Origin: Bacteroidia bacterium
Lineage (GTDB): Bacteria; Bacteroidota; Bacteroidia; Chitinophagales; Saprospiraceae
Reading direction: 5' to 3'
Assembly (NCBI GenBank): GCA_030426765.1
Contig: JAUHXV010000007.1
Coordinates: 1-64,000, forward strand
Length of the DNA: 64,000 bases
The notes beneath the pieces were generated by a model. The model worked only from the letters and a program-made list of their open reading frames with translations. It made no database searches and was not told the DNA's origin. Both the position numbers and the translations under genes were made by a program. This document shows, in pieces, positions 1 to 8,516 of this stretch (positions are counted from its first letter, which is position 1; every line of letters starts with the position of its first letter).

Positions 1-3000
1 AAAGAAAATGTAATCGTGGAGGATGGTTGTTCAGAAGCAAACTTTTTCATTGCGGAACGAGGTTCATATGTCCTCGAAGATACAACGAGCTGGCCGGGCA
101 CTCCACTTCCGGATTCCATTATGGCCATGTGCGGTGTGAGCTTGTCGATCGAAGCAGATCTTGTCGCCTTTGATGCTTGTGGAAATGTAACCGTTGACTC
201 CATTTCCTTTACGGTCATGGATACCATCAGTCCGGTTTTTACAAATTGTCCGGATATGATCATGCTGGATCCTGATATGGATGAGTGTCAGGCTTCAGCT
301 ACATTGACGGTACCTGATTATTTGGAAATTTGTTTTCCGGAAGAAGTGCTGATCCAACTTATCATCAATGGCGGTGACTCCATCACTGTCAGTCCCGCAC
401 CTTCTATCGACACCTCTTTTTCAGTCGGGATACATACTATCGAATGGATCGCTACTGACTGCAATGGAAATGCAGGTGTTTGTTCAACCACCATTCAGGT
501 AGCGGATGAAAATGCGTTGAGTATTGCCTGCCCTTCAGATACGCTCATCGCAACCACTACAGAAACATGTGTTGCTATACTACCTCTGTCTCCACCTGAA
601 ACGACCACCGGATCCTGCAGTGCGGGCAATATCAGCTGGTCCGGTTTTGTCGAAGGCATGGCAGAGCCCACTTCATTTGATTTTGATTCCATGAATCACA
701 TCATATCCGTGGAATTCAACGTCGGGATACATAATGTGTTCCTGGTTGCCCGGGACAGCATAGGAAATACGGACACATGCTCGTACCTCGTTACAGTCAA
801 CGATACTATATCGCCGATTCTATCTTGTCAGAGCGACACCTTATATATACACCCATCCGGATTAGACACCGTCGAAGTAAACACAACGAGTATTCTGAGT
901 GCTGCTTCCGATGCCTGTGGTATGGATACCATCACCTTCGACCCACCATTCGTCACCTGTGCAGAAAATGGCCAGGACGTTTTGGTCACCATCACTGCAA
1001 CCGACGCAAATGGAAACACAAGTGTCTGTCAGGCAAATGTGTTTGTCAGCACGCAAGTACTCATGCCGATGGCGATCAGTCAACTTTGCGACGACACCTT
1101 GCGTCTCTTTGCCAATCTACCGGATGGACCGGATTCGATCTATACATTTTCCTGGACCGGACCGGATATGTTCACTTCTATGGAACAAAATCCATTCATC
1201 CCGGATGCTGACTCGTCTGCCTCCGGGACGTACACACTCGTCATTGAAAGTGAAAACGGATGCAGTGCTACAGGTTCTGTGGAAGTATCAGTCGAATCAT
1301 TGGGTGCACCGGTTGTCTCCATCATGCCGGACACTTTGTGTGCGGGAGATGAAATTGCATTTTCTACGCAACCATTCTCGGGTGATGTCAACTACCAGTG
1401 GTTTATTGAGCTGCCTTCAGGAGATACCGTAGAAGTCAGTACAGATGAACCTGAATATCTATTCTCACCGACGACTTCAGGAACACACTTCGTATATGGT
1501 ATTCTGTCTCAGGATACCTGCATTTCAGATGCCGGCGATCCGGTACCTTTTGTTGTTGTGGATATTCCGGAGGCTATCATCAGCAGTGATCTGGAGGTCT
1601 TATGTGTTGACGACACTTTGTTTCTCTCCCCGCAGGAAGTCTTTGATAGCCTGATGTATGCCTGGACCGGGCCGGCAGGATACACGTCTGACGAACCTAC
1701 ACCGGCAGGAATTCCGGCTGCTGATATTGACTCCTTTGCTGTTTATACACTCACCGTATCAAACGCATATTGTTCTTCAGCACCGGATAGTCTGGACGTG
1801 TTGATCCAACAAATTCCTGCTCAACCGGTGATTGCCGGTGATACCTTCGCCTGTGAAGGTGGCCAGATTCTGTTGACCACTTTGTCCGACTACGGGGATT
1901 ATGAATGGATCGATCCATCCGGAAATACGTATTCCATCAATACGGATACGCTCGTTGTCGATCCGGTGGGAATGGATCAGTCAGGAGAGTGGATTGTCAT
2001 CGCGTTTGAAAACGGATGTGCTTCCGATACTTCGGAGTTGTTTTCTGTGACGATTGATACGGCTATTCAAATCGCAATAGAACCGATTCCAGTAGTGTGT
2101 GAAGGAGACTCCATCACACTTTCATTTGCACCATTGATCGCCGGTAACTACCTCTGGAGCGGGCCGGAGGGATTTAGTTCAACAGAATCTTCTCCTGTGA
2201 CCATGGCTGTCTCCGGGCAGTATACCGTTTCGCTTATGAGTGATACCGGTTGTGATGCAATGGATTCTGTTGACGTAATGGTTGACGCTCTCCCGGTAAT
2301 CACTTCGCTGCAGACAGATTCAGATGATTGTGTGACCGGTATTGATCCAATCACCATCTGGGCAGAAACGCAACCCGGTTTTTCTGATCAATACCAATTT
2401 GATTGGGATGGTCCGGGAGCCTTTATAGCACAGGATTCATTGATTCAAATTGACAGTGCCAACGTGTCTGACAATGGTGTTTACACACTGGTGATCACAA
2501 ATGGTGTTTGCATTTCAGATACCGCCATGATCGCTATTGATGTTGCGCTGATTCCCGACACACCTGTTATCGCTGCGGACAATTTTTATTGCTTTGGTGA
2601 CAGCATCTTTCTTCAGATCGACAACCCTGAATCCGGGGCCGTGTACGCGTGGACTTCTTCTGATACCATCGCAGACATCCCGACACCCGGTACTCTGGTG
2701 ATACCGAATGCAACGCCTGCGTGGAACGGCGTGTATACTGTCAGCGTCACGCAAAACGGATGTACATCGGAAACCACTTCTATCGCTGTGCAGGTAAGTG
2801 CTGCTTTATTTCCTCCAAGCATTCTGACGCCTCCGGAAGTGTGTGAAGGCGATAGCCTTATCCTTATTTCGAATGCACCGGCAGGATCACAAAGCCAATG
2901 GTTATCATCCAATGGATTTGATAGTGATGAAGATCAGCCGGTCATTTTCCCGGTTGCTGTAAGTGATGCCGGCACCTATCAGTTGATCTACCTCCTGAAT

Positions 3001-4134
3001 GGATGTCCATCTCCGCCATCCAATCCGTATGACATTGCCGTAAAACCCGCTCCTGCTCCACCAGCTATTACCTCCGATAAAACTTCTGACTGTATAGACA
3101 ATCCGGGACCTGTAGAACTGTGTATCGAAAGTGGTTCCTTTGTTTCCGGCGGACTATATACCTGGCTCATCAATGGCGACATTGTCAATGGCAGTCCGGT
3201 ACCGGACAGTTGCTTTATCATCAGTGGCGGACAACTTCAGGGCGGCAGCAATGTGATCAGTGCGATTGTTTCTGTGGAGGGCTGTGCATCCGATCCCGGC
3301 AATACACTCCAGATCACTGGTGACGAAATACCATCTCTTATGGCCGATGCAGGCCCGGATATTACAATCTGCCCCGGAGATCCGGTGATTTTAACTGGAT
3401 CTGATCCGTCTCCCGGAACAGGTCACTGGAGTAGCAGTGATGATATGGTCATATTTTCTGATCCTGCCGATCCGATGGCGGACATCATAGGTCTGCCGTC
3501 AGGATTGTATTCCGTGGCATGGACGCTGAGCTATGCTTCCTGCCTTGACTACAGCCAGGATTCGTCCTTTATCACAGTATTGATTGCTTCAGAAGCTGCA
3601 CCGGATACGTTTGAAGTTCCTTTTGGTATGACCACGGAATTCAATGTCATTGCAAACGACATCATCAGCTCCGGAGGCTATACGATTGAAATCATTTCCG
3701 GTACGCAAAAAGGAAATGTACTGTACATAGGAGACGGTTCTTTCAGATATTCACCCAATGTTGGATTCGTTGGAACGGATATGATGTCATATCGCATCTG
3801 TTCAGAAGTTTGTCCCGATGAATGTAGCGAAGCGATCGTCATACTCAAAGTAGGCGATGAAGATGACTGCTTTGTACCAACACTCTTTACACCCAACAAT
3901 GATGGTGTCAATGATGTACTGATCATCCCATGTCTGGAGACTGATCGCTACCCGGAAAATAGTATTACCGTCTTCAATCAATGGGGGAATGTAGTATATT
4001 CTGCATCACCGTATGACAACAATTGGGATGGTACGCATGACGGCTCTGACCTTCCGGTGAGCACCTATTTCTATATCATGGACTTTGGAGATGGAAGCAC
4101 GCCTAAAAAGACCTTTTTAATCCTTGAACGCTAA
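1..4134 (+). CDS. T9SS-exported giant adhesin with HYR/Ig-like repeats and type B sorting domain (5' partial)
   Basis: The reading frame is open to base 1, so the true start and signal peptide lie outside the window; the GTG at 16 is only the first possible start inside it. About 1,377 codons are visible. The first ~350 residues hold three HYR-like beta-sandwich repeats, with motifs such as NDTISP and DANGN followed by Cys. About ten Ig/PKD-like repeats follow, each built on a W-[TS]-GP core and ending in G-x-YTL...NGC. A Big_9-like module (EVPFGMTTEFNVIANDI) lies near residues 1198-1280. The last ~85 residues match the gliding-motility-associated C-terminal (type B) sorting domain: TLFTPNNDGVND, then VFNQWGNVVY and NWDG. 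By family knowledge this is a cell-surface or secreted adhesin exported by T9SS. The next gene is a PorP/SprF homologue, the usual partner of type B substrates. The ligand is unknown. Confidence 0.9.
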   Translation, partial: KENVIVEDGCSEANFFIAERGSYVLEDTTSWPGTPLPDSIMAMCGVSLSIEADLVAFDACGNVTVDSISFTVMDTISPVFTNCPDMIMLDPDMDECQASATLTVPDYLEICFPEEVLIQLIINGGDSITVSPAPSIDTSFSVGIHTIEWIATDCNGNAGVCSTTIQVADENALSIACPSDTLIATTTETCVAILPLSPPETTTGSCSAGNISWSGFVEGMAEPTSFDFDSMNHIISVEFNVGIHNVFLVARDSIGNTDTCSYLVTVNDTISPILSCQSDTLYIHPSGLDTVEVNTTSILSAASDACGMDTITFDPPFVTCAENGQDVLVTITATDANGNTSVCQANVFVSTQVLMPMAISQLCDDTLRLFANLPDGPDSIYTFSWTGPDMFTSMEQNPFIPDADSSASGTYTLVIESENGCSATGSVEVSVESLGAPVVSIMPDTLCAGDEIAFSTQPFSGDVNYQWFIELPSGDTVEVSTDEPEYLFSPTTSGTHFVYGILSQDTCISDAGDPVPFVVVDIPEAIISSDLEVLCVDDTLFLSPQEVFDSLMYAWTGPAGYTSDEPTPAGIPAADIDSFAVYTLTVSNAYCSSAPDSLDVLIQQIPAQPVIAGDTFACEGGQILLTTLSDYGDYEWIDPSGNTYSINTDTLVVDPVGMDQSGEWIVIAFENGCASDTSELFSVTIDTAIQIAIEPIPVVCEGDSITLSFAPLIAGNYLWSGPEGFSSTESSPVTMAVSGQYTVSLMSDTGCDAMDSVDVMVDALPVITSLQTDSDDCVTGIDPITIWAETQPGFSDQYQFDWDGPGAFIAQDSLIQIDSANVSDNGVYTLVITNGVCISDTAMIAIDVALIPDTPVIAADNFYCFGDSIFLQIDNPESGAVYAWTSSDTIADIPTPGTLVIPNATPAWNGVYTVSVTQNGCTSETTSIAVQVSAALFPPSILTPPEVCEGDSLILISNAPAGSQSQWLSSNGFDSDEDQPVIFPVAVSDAGTYQLIYLLNGCPSPPSNPYDIAVKPAPAPPAITSDKTSDCIDNPGPVELCIESGSFVSGGLYTWLINGDIVNGSPVPDSCFIISGGQLQGGSNVISAIVSVEGCASDPGNTLQITGDEIPSLMADAGPDITICPGDPVILTGSDPSPGTGHWSSSDDMVIFSDPADPMADIIGLPSGLYSVAWTLSYASCLDYSQDSSFITVLIASEAAPDTFEVPFGMTTEFNVIANDIISSGGYTIEIISGTQKGNVLYIGDGSFRYSPNVGFVGTDMMSYRICSEVCPDECSEAIVILKVGDEDDCFVPTLFTPNNDGVNDVLIIPCLETDRYPENSITVFNQWGNVVYSASPYDNNWDGTHDGSDLPVSTYFYIMDFGDGSTPKKTFLILER

Positions 4135-4144
4135 AAGCAGAATC

Positions 4145-5158
4145 ATGATAAAAACATTTTCACATACATTCGTCGCGTTGATAACGGGTTTAGGAAAACG
4201 AAAACGCAGCATCTTATGTAGCATGATATTGCTATGTGTTTTTGTTCTTCCCTTATCCGGTCAGCAGCAGCAGTTGAATACGATGTTTATGTACAATAAA
4301 CTGCTGATCAACCCCGCGTATGCTGGCTATCACGATCATGTCTGTCTGTCCGCCATTGTCAGAGAACAATGGCTGGGGTTTGAAGGTGCACCCAAAGCCC
4401 AGGCACTCAGCCTTAATGCCCCACTCTCCTCGCAGAAGATCGGTTTAGGATTGAATTTCCAGCGTCAATCCATAGGTGTGTCAAGTTCGACCACTGTGGA
4501 TGGTATTTATTCATATCGGGTTCCGGCGGGAAATGGTACGCTGAGTCTTGGGGTGCAGGCTTCCGGGCGCTTTCTTTCAGTAGACTATAGCGATCCGGCT
4601 GTGCGTGCTGTCCAGGATGTGGGCATTGATCCCGGCGTAGATGCTCTCGCGGATGAAAAATTTATTGCAAATGTAGGCGCCGGTATTTACTACTACACGC
4701 CTTCGTTTTACATCGGGGCTTCCGCACCTCGACTGATGAGTTCAGATATAGATTTCGAAGTCAACAATCTGTTTACGGCTAAGGAACAGCCACACTACTA
4801 TTTTATGACGGGCGTCGCGCTGGAACTTGATCACAGGATGAGTTTTGTCCCCCAGGTACTCGTACGCTATACAGAAGCGGCTCCGGTCAGCGTAGATCTG
4901 AATCTCGGTTTGCGATGGCAGCAGGATTTTAGTGTCGGCCTATCCCTTCGAAAAGGAGGAAACGGCGATGCATTTCTGGAATCGGTGGACATCATTGCTT
5001 CCGCAAAAATTTTGCGCGGATTGCGCCTGGCTGCTGCCTACGATCTGACGCTAAGCAAACTCCAGCGGTACAGCGACGGAAGCATCGAAGTAATGCTCAT
5101 GTACTGTTTTGGTGAACCCGCAAAACCCGCCACTTTTATTAATCCAAGATATTTCTGA
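4145..5158 (+). CDS. PorP/SprF family type IX secretion system membrane protein
   Basis: About 337 residues. The N-terminal part has a basic stretch (GKRKR) and a hydrophobic signal segment ending near LPLSGQ. The mature N-terminus carries the family signature: FMYNKLLINPAYAGY, then REQWLGFEGAP and SLNAPL. The rest is amphipathic beta-strand sequence typical of an outer-membrane barrel. In Flavobacterium, SprF-type proteins are needed for secretion or surface attachment of an adjacently encoded type B substrate, and this gene begins 10 bp after the giant adhesin ends. An ORF can be opened at a TTG at 4124 inside the adhesin, and another ATG at 4223 would give a compact signal peptide; I chose the ATG at 4145. 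The pairing with the upstream adhesin is inferred from position. Confidence 0.88.
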   Translation: MIKTFSHTFVALITGLGKRKRSILCSMILLCVFVLPLSGQQQQLNTMFMYNKLLINPAYAGYHDHVCLSAIVREQWLGFEGAPKAQALSLNAPLSSQKIGLGLNFQRQSIGVSSSTTVDGIYSYRVPAGNGTLSLGVQASGRFLSVDYSDPAVRAVQDVGIDPGVDALADEKFIANVGAGIYYYTPSFYIGASAPRLMSSDIDFEVNNLFTAKEQPHYYFMTGVALELDHRMSFVPQVLVRYTEAAPVSVDLNLGLRWQQDFSVGLSLRKGGNGDAFLESVDIIASAKILRGLRLAAAYDLTLSKLQRYSDGSIEVMLMYCFGEPAKPATFINPRYF

Positions 5159-5166
5159 CCCACGAT

Positions 5167-6927
5167 ATGAAATACCTCGTTACTTTATTCCTCTGCATCA
5201 TCATCCGGCTCGTGCCGGGTCAGGACACTACTTATGTATGCCATGCGGATGCCGTTGAAATATTTCCGCTTGACAATATCAACACCAAATCCATTGAATT
5301 TTCACCGGTGTTTTATCAGCGCGGCATTGTCTACGTCGTAGCTCGGGAAAAGAATACTGTCCTGGATCCCAAAACCGGTATCGCATATTTTGATTTAATG
5401 TACACTGATCTCGGGTATGGGGGCACTACTGCAAAGAGTGTCAACTTCTCACCCAATATCCGCACACAGTTTCACGAAGGGCCATGTTCATTTAGCAGCG
5501 ACGGCAGCGAATTGTTTTTTACCCGCTCGAACCTGAAAGGAGGAGTGGGCGTCAATAATGAAAATAACGAAGTGCAGTTAAAAATATACTCGGCGATCAA
5601 AGGGAGTGACGATTGGGAGCAGATTACCGAACTTCCTTTTTGCAGTGATGAATACGCGGTCGCCCATCCGGCGATCAGTGAAGAAGGCGATTACATGATA
5701 TTTGCTTCCAATATGCCGTATGGGTACGGAGGTATGGATCTGTATGTCGTCAATCGCAAATCCGGCACCTGGTCCGAACCTAAAAACCTGGGCCCGGGCA
5801 TTAATACCAGGGGGAATGAAATTTTTCCCTGGCTGCATCCTGACGGGTATCTGATTTTTTCTTCAGACGGTCATGCCGGAAAAGGAGGGCTTGATTTGTT
5901 TGTTTCCCTTTTTGAAAATGGGAAAGCAAATGGAATCCAGCATCTCGATGCACCTTTTAACACTAAAAAAGATGATCTCGGATTGATCGTGGCCCCGGAT
6001 GGTATGTCGGGGTATTTTGCCAGCGACCGCAAACCCACAAAAGGTAAAGATGACCTCTACCGTTTTACTTCGCTGAAGTCTGTTTTCTGCGCGCCACCGA
6101 AAGATCCACGCATCCAACGTGATATCGTCGTGATCGACGAACGCGGCGAACCCATTTCGGAGGCCAGCGTGTGGCTCATTCCGATGGATCAGGATGGTCC
6201 TTCACAATATCGTGATCAATTTGAAACCACCCTCGTCCCCGATTCAAAAAAAGAAGGGGCCTTTTATCTGCAGTGGGGCGTCACCGATACCTTAACGACG
6301 GCATCAGCTGATGCCATTTCAAATTCTTTAGGCGCAGTCAGTGTCATGGCGGATAAAAAAATTGATTACCTGTTGGTGAGTCAGCACAATCGATATACAC
6401 CGTACGTGAAGGTCGCCAATGGAAAAAATATGCCTGCCTATATCACCTTATGGGATAAAGACGAAATGGAGATGGAAGTAGTCGATGCACCCGAATCACC
6501 TGCACCGCCGCCACCGCCTCCAATTCCATCAGGCACAGTTATCGTGCTGGACAATATTTATTATGATTTTAATAAATCGGCGATCCGCCAGGGTGAAACC
6601 GGAGATCTGGCAGCATTGGCGAAGACATTAAAAATGTATCCCGAGCTGACGATCGAACTCACCTCACATACAGACGCAAGAGGCAGTGCAGACTACAACA
6701 TGGAATTGTCCCAAAAGCGATCAGAATCCTCCAAATCATTTCTGGTATCTCTTGGGGTGGATGGCAGTCGGATCACCATCAAAGCGGCCGGCGAGTCTTC
6801 ACCGAGAAATCACTGTGTCGATGGTGTGCCATGTAGTGAAGAAGAACATCAGTACAACCGACGTACTGAGGTAAAAATCCTGAACCCATCCGAAGAAATG
6901 CAAATCAGGTATAAATCTGAAAATTGA
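5167..6927 (+). CDS. OmpA family protein with PD40 (WD40-like) propeller repeats
   Basis: 586 residues starting 8 bp after the PorP/SprF gene. A signal peptide covers about residues 1-19 (MKYLVTLFLC...PGQ). Residues ~40-310 contain PD40-type repeats (ISEEGDYMIFAS, LHPDGYLIFSSDG, GKGGLDLFVS), indicating a beta-propeller. A middle region of ~130 residues resembles a carboxypeptidase-regulatory-like segment, followed by a proline-rich linker (about 443-456). The C-terminal OmpA domain (about 458-575) has IYYDFNKSAIR, ELTSHTDARGS, and YNRRTEV, the peptidoglycan-binding core. The architecture matches PorE/SprE-neighbour envelope proteins of Bacteroidota that tether outer-membrane T9SS parts to peptidoglycan. 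The operon adhesin - PorP/SprF - PD40-OmpA is a recurrent arrangement. The specific role is inferred. Confidence 0.87.
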   Translation: MKYLVTLFLCIIIRLVPGQDTTYVCHADAVEIFPLDNINTKSIEFSPVFYQRGIVYVVAREKNTVLDPKTGIAYFDLMYTDLGYGGTTAKSVNFSPNIRTQFHEGPCSFSSDGSELFFTRSNLKGGVGVNNENNEVQLKIYSAIKGSDDWEQITELPFCSDEYAVAHPAISEEGDYMIFASNMPYGYGGMDLYVVNRKSGTWSEPKNLGPGINTRGNEIFPWLHPDGYLIFSSDGHAGKGGLDLFVSLFENGKANGIQHLDAPFNTKKDDLGLIVAPDGMSGYFASDRKPTKGKDDLYRFTSLKSVFCAPPKDPRIQRDIVVIDERGEPISEASVWLIPMDQDGPSQYRDQFETTLVPDSKKEGAFYLQWGVTDTLTTASADAISNSLGAVSVMADKKIDYLLVSQHNRYTPYVKVANGKNMPAYITLWDKDEMEMEVVDAPESPAPPPPPPIPSGTVIVLDNIYYDFNKSAIRQGETGDLAALAKTLKMYPELTIELTSHTDARGSADYNMELSQKRSESSKSFLVSLGVDGSRITIKAAGESSPRNHCVDGVPCSEEEHQYNRRTEVKILNPSEEMQIRYKSEN

Positions 6928-7358
6928 GTTCCTGCACCATACATGTAGGGATGTCCGAGGATCTTCGCTGGCTTTTAACTCAGATTCCGGAATTTGAACA
7001 ATCGGTTGCTATTGATGAGATAGTGCGGCGAACGAATGGTGTCCCTCATTTGTTTTTAACCGCCTTTGTTGACGGGCAACCAGCAGGATTCAAGCTGGGT
7101 TATGAGCGTGAGGGTGATTTTTATTCCTGGTTGGGCGGTGTACTTCCTGCATATCGTCGAAGAGGTGTGGCAGCATCATTGGCCGACTATCAGGAATCAT
7201 GGGCGAAAAAAGCGGGATATCGTCGCATCTGGATGAAGACACGCAACAGCTTTCCGAATATGCTGATCATGGCAGTCAAACGTGGATTTCAGGTGGTCGG
7301 CTTTGATACCAGAGACAGGATATCCGATCATCGCATTGTCTTAGCAAAAAGTATTTAG
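6924..7358 (+). CDS. GNAT family N-acetyltransferase
   Basis: 144 residues from a TTG that overlaps the stop of the preceding OmpA gene (TTGA); an ATG at 6951 (MSEDLRW) is the alternative. The TTG start keeps the first beta-strand (TIHV) expected in the fold. The acetyl-CoA-binding motif A is visible near residues 72-86: GGVLPAYRRRGVAASL, followed by a helix and the strand YRRIWMKTRN, and then SFPNMLIMAVKRGFQVVG, which is typical of GNAT motif B. The substrate cannot be deduced. The gene is the last of the plus-strand series that begins with the T9SS genes and is probably co-transcribed by translational coupling. Confidence 0.85.
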   Translation: MSSCTIHVGMSEDLRWLLTQIPEFEQSVAIDEIVRRTNGVPHLFLTAFVDGQPAGFKLGYEREGDFYSWLGGVLPAYRRRGVAASLADYQESWAKKAGYRRIWMKTRNSFPNMLIMAVKRGFQVVGFDTRDRISDHRIVLAKSI

Positions 7359-7363
7359 CTTTG
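7336..7363 (+). promoter_or_regulatory. Candidate Bacteroidota promoter for the outer-membrane barrel gene
   Basis: TTG at 7336-7338, a 17-bp spacer, then TAGCTTTG at 7356-7363, which fits the phylum consensus TTG-N17-23-TANNTTTG. The -7 element overlaps the TAG stop of the GNAT gene. The downstream gene starts at 7419, leaving a leader of about 50 nt that contains a 12-bp palindrome. Confidence 0.45.
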
Positions 7364-7371
7364 CCTTCTGT

Positions 7372-7383
7372 CCCGAATTCGGG
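7372..7383. repeat. 12-bp perfect palindrome (cccgaattcggg) at the predicted transcription start
   Basis: The self-complementary 12-mer lies 8 bp after the candidate -7 element, between the GNAT stop and the barrel gene. It may be an operator or simply a short hairpin; no run of T follows it, so it is not a terminator. Confidence 0.4.
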
Positions 7384-7418
7384 GGTGTTGAAAAACAAGA
7401 CAATTGAAATCAGAAAAT

Positions 7419-8303
7419 ATGTATAAGTATCTGTTGGTTTTTATGTTAGTCAGCCTGATGGGCTATGACATGGCTGGACAAAGCGAGAAGCTAGGCTTTG
7501 GTTTTAGAGCAGGTGCCAGCTATGCGAAGATCACCGGTCCGTCTGAAGTGGGCCCTGATGGCACAGACCTGGAGAGTATGACCAATAAAAGCGGGTTTCA
7601 TATCGGCGCAACATTCAGCTACAAAATGACCGATTTGTTTGGCTTCAGAGGTGAACTGGTGTATTCCCAGCGGGGTTCGATTCTTGATTATAATGGCCCA
7701 TCCTACTATGTAGTCGGCAGGTATAACGTACTGGAGACAACTGTCACGGGTAATCGGGATCAATCCGTAAAGGTTAATAACACCTACTTTGATTTTCCAG
7801 TGATGGTGTATTACAAGCTCGGCATCGTCGAACTCTCAGGTGGGTTTAACAGTTCGATTCTCTTATCCTCCACCGGAGGAGGCTCGACGGAGATTGATGG
7901 AGTGTCCTCGATCGGAACACCCACCGATCCCACACCTTTTTCCGTAAGGCTGCAGCACAATTATAAAAGTGATCGTGCTATGCAAGCCTCTGCAGAATCA
8001 TTTGGTGTGAAGGTGGATGGATTTGACTATACCGTTCCATCGACAACAGGTGCATACTACGAGTTCAACACAAAGGATAAAAACCTGTACAAGACATTTG
8101 ATTTTGGCCTTGTTGCCTGTGCAGCCGTATATATCAATTCAGGACTCTATGTAAGTGCCCGATACATTCATGGCCTCACGGATGTGGATCGGAACGAGTA
8201 TGATGTTTCTCTGCAAACATTAAACTCAGATGGCTCTTTTGTTCAACGCGCCGATGACAACAAAAGTCAGGCATGGCAGTTTAGCGTAGGTTTCTCCTTT
8301 TAA
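7419..8303 (+). CDS. Outer-membrane beta-barrel protein (PorT-like family)
   Basis: About 294 residues from the ATG at 7419; an upstream in-frame TTG (7404) is less likely because the signal peptide fits the ATG (MYKYLLVFMLVSLMGYDMAGQ). The mature protein starts with LGFGFRAGASYAKI and has alternating polar/hydrophobic strands separated by loops, including FRGELVYSQRG, FDFPVMVYYKLG, VSARYIHGLTDV, and a terminal strand QAWQFSVGFSF ending in Phe. These are the features of the Bacteroidota outer-membrane beta-barrel (PorT/OMP_b-brl_2) group. The function is unknown. A candidate promoter directly upstream suggests it is transcribed on its own. Confidence 0.8.
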   Translation: MYKYLLVFMLVSLMGYDMAGQSEKLGFGFRAGASYAKITGPSEVGPDGTDLESMTNKSGFHIGATFSYKMTDLFGFRGELVYSQRGSILDYNGPSYYVVGRYNVLETTVTGNRDQSVKVNNTYFDFPVMVYYKLGIVELSGGFNSSILLSSTGGGSTEIDGVSSIGTPTDPTPFSVRLQHNYKSDRAMQASAESFGVKVDGFDYTVPSTTGAYYEFNTKDKNLYKTFDFGLVACAAVYINSGLYVSARYIHGLTDVDRNEYDVSLQTLNSDGSFVQRADDNKSQAWQFSVGFSF

Positions 8304-8394
8304 GAGAACACTTCATCATAGTTTTTTCAGGATAAACCGGGATCGGCTGTTATGATTGTCCGCAGGGCCACTGCCATTCTTTTTTCAAATAGGC

Positions 8395-8402
8395 TATATT
8401 TG
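8395..8402 (+). promoter_or_regulatory. Candidate -7 element (TATATTTG)
   Basis: A perfect TANNTTTG box in the 213-bp gap upstream of the TMTC-like gene at 8517, implying a leader of about 105 nt. I do not see a good TTG at the usual spacing, so the call is tentative. The rest of the gap shows nothing recognisable. Confidence 0.35.
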
Positions 8403-8516
8403 TTTTGTTCCATTACGCAAAGGATGGAGCAGTAGATTTTTAGTGAAGCAGGATGGTTATAAAGTATCTAACGTTACACATTTTTAGATCTGAACTGACT
8501 TAAAACCCAAAAAACA

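Noticed and set aside
777-1432. Two overlapping plus-strand ORFs of 144 and 177 codons
   Set aside because: Both are alternative frames of the giant adhesin, with Arg/His/Cys/Pro-rich composition that fits no protein family.
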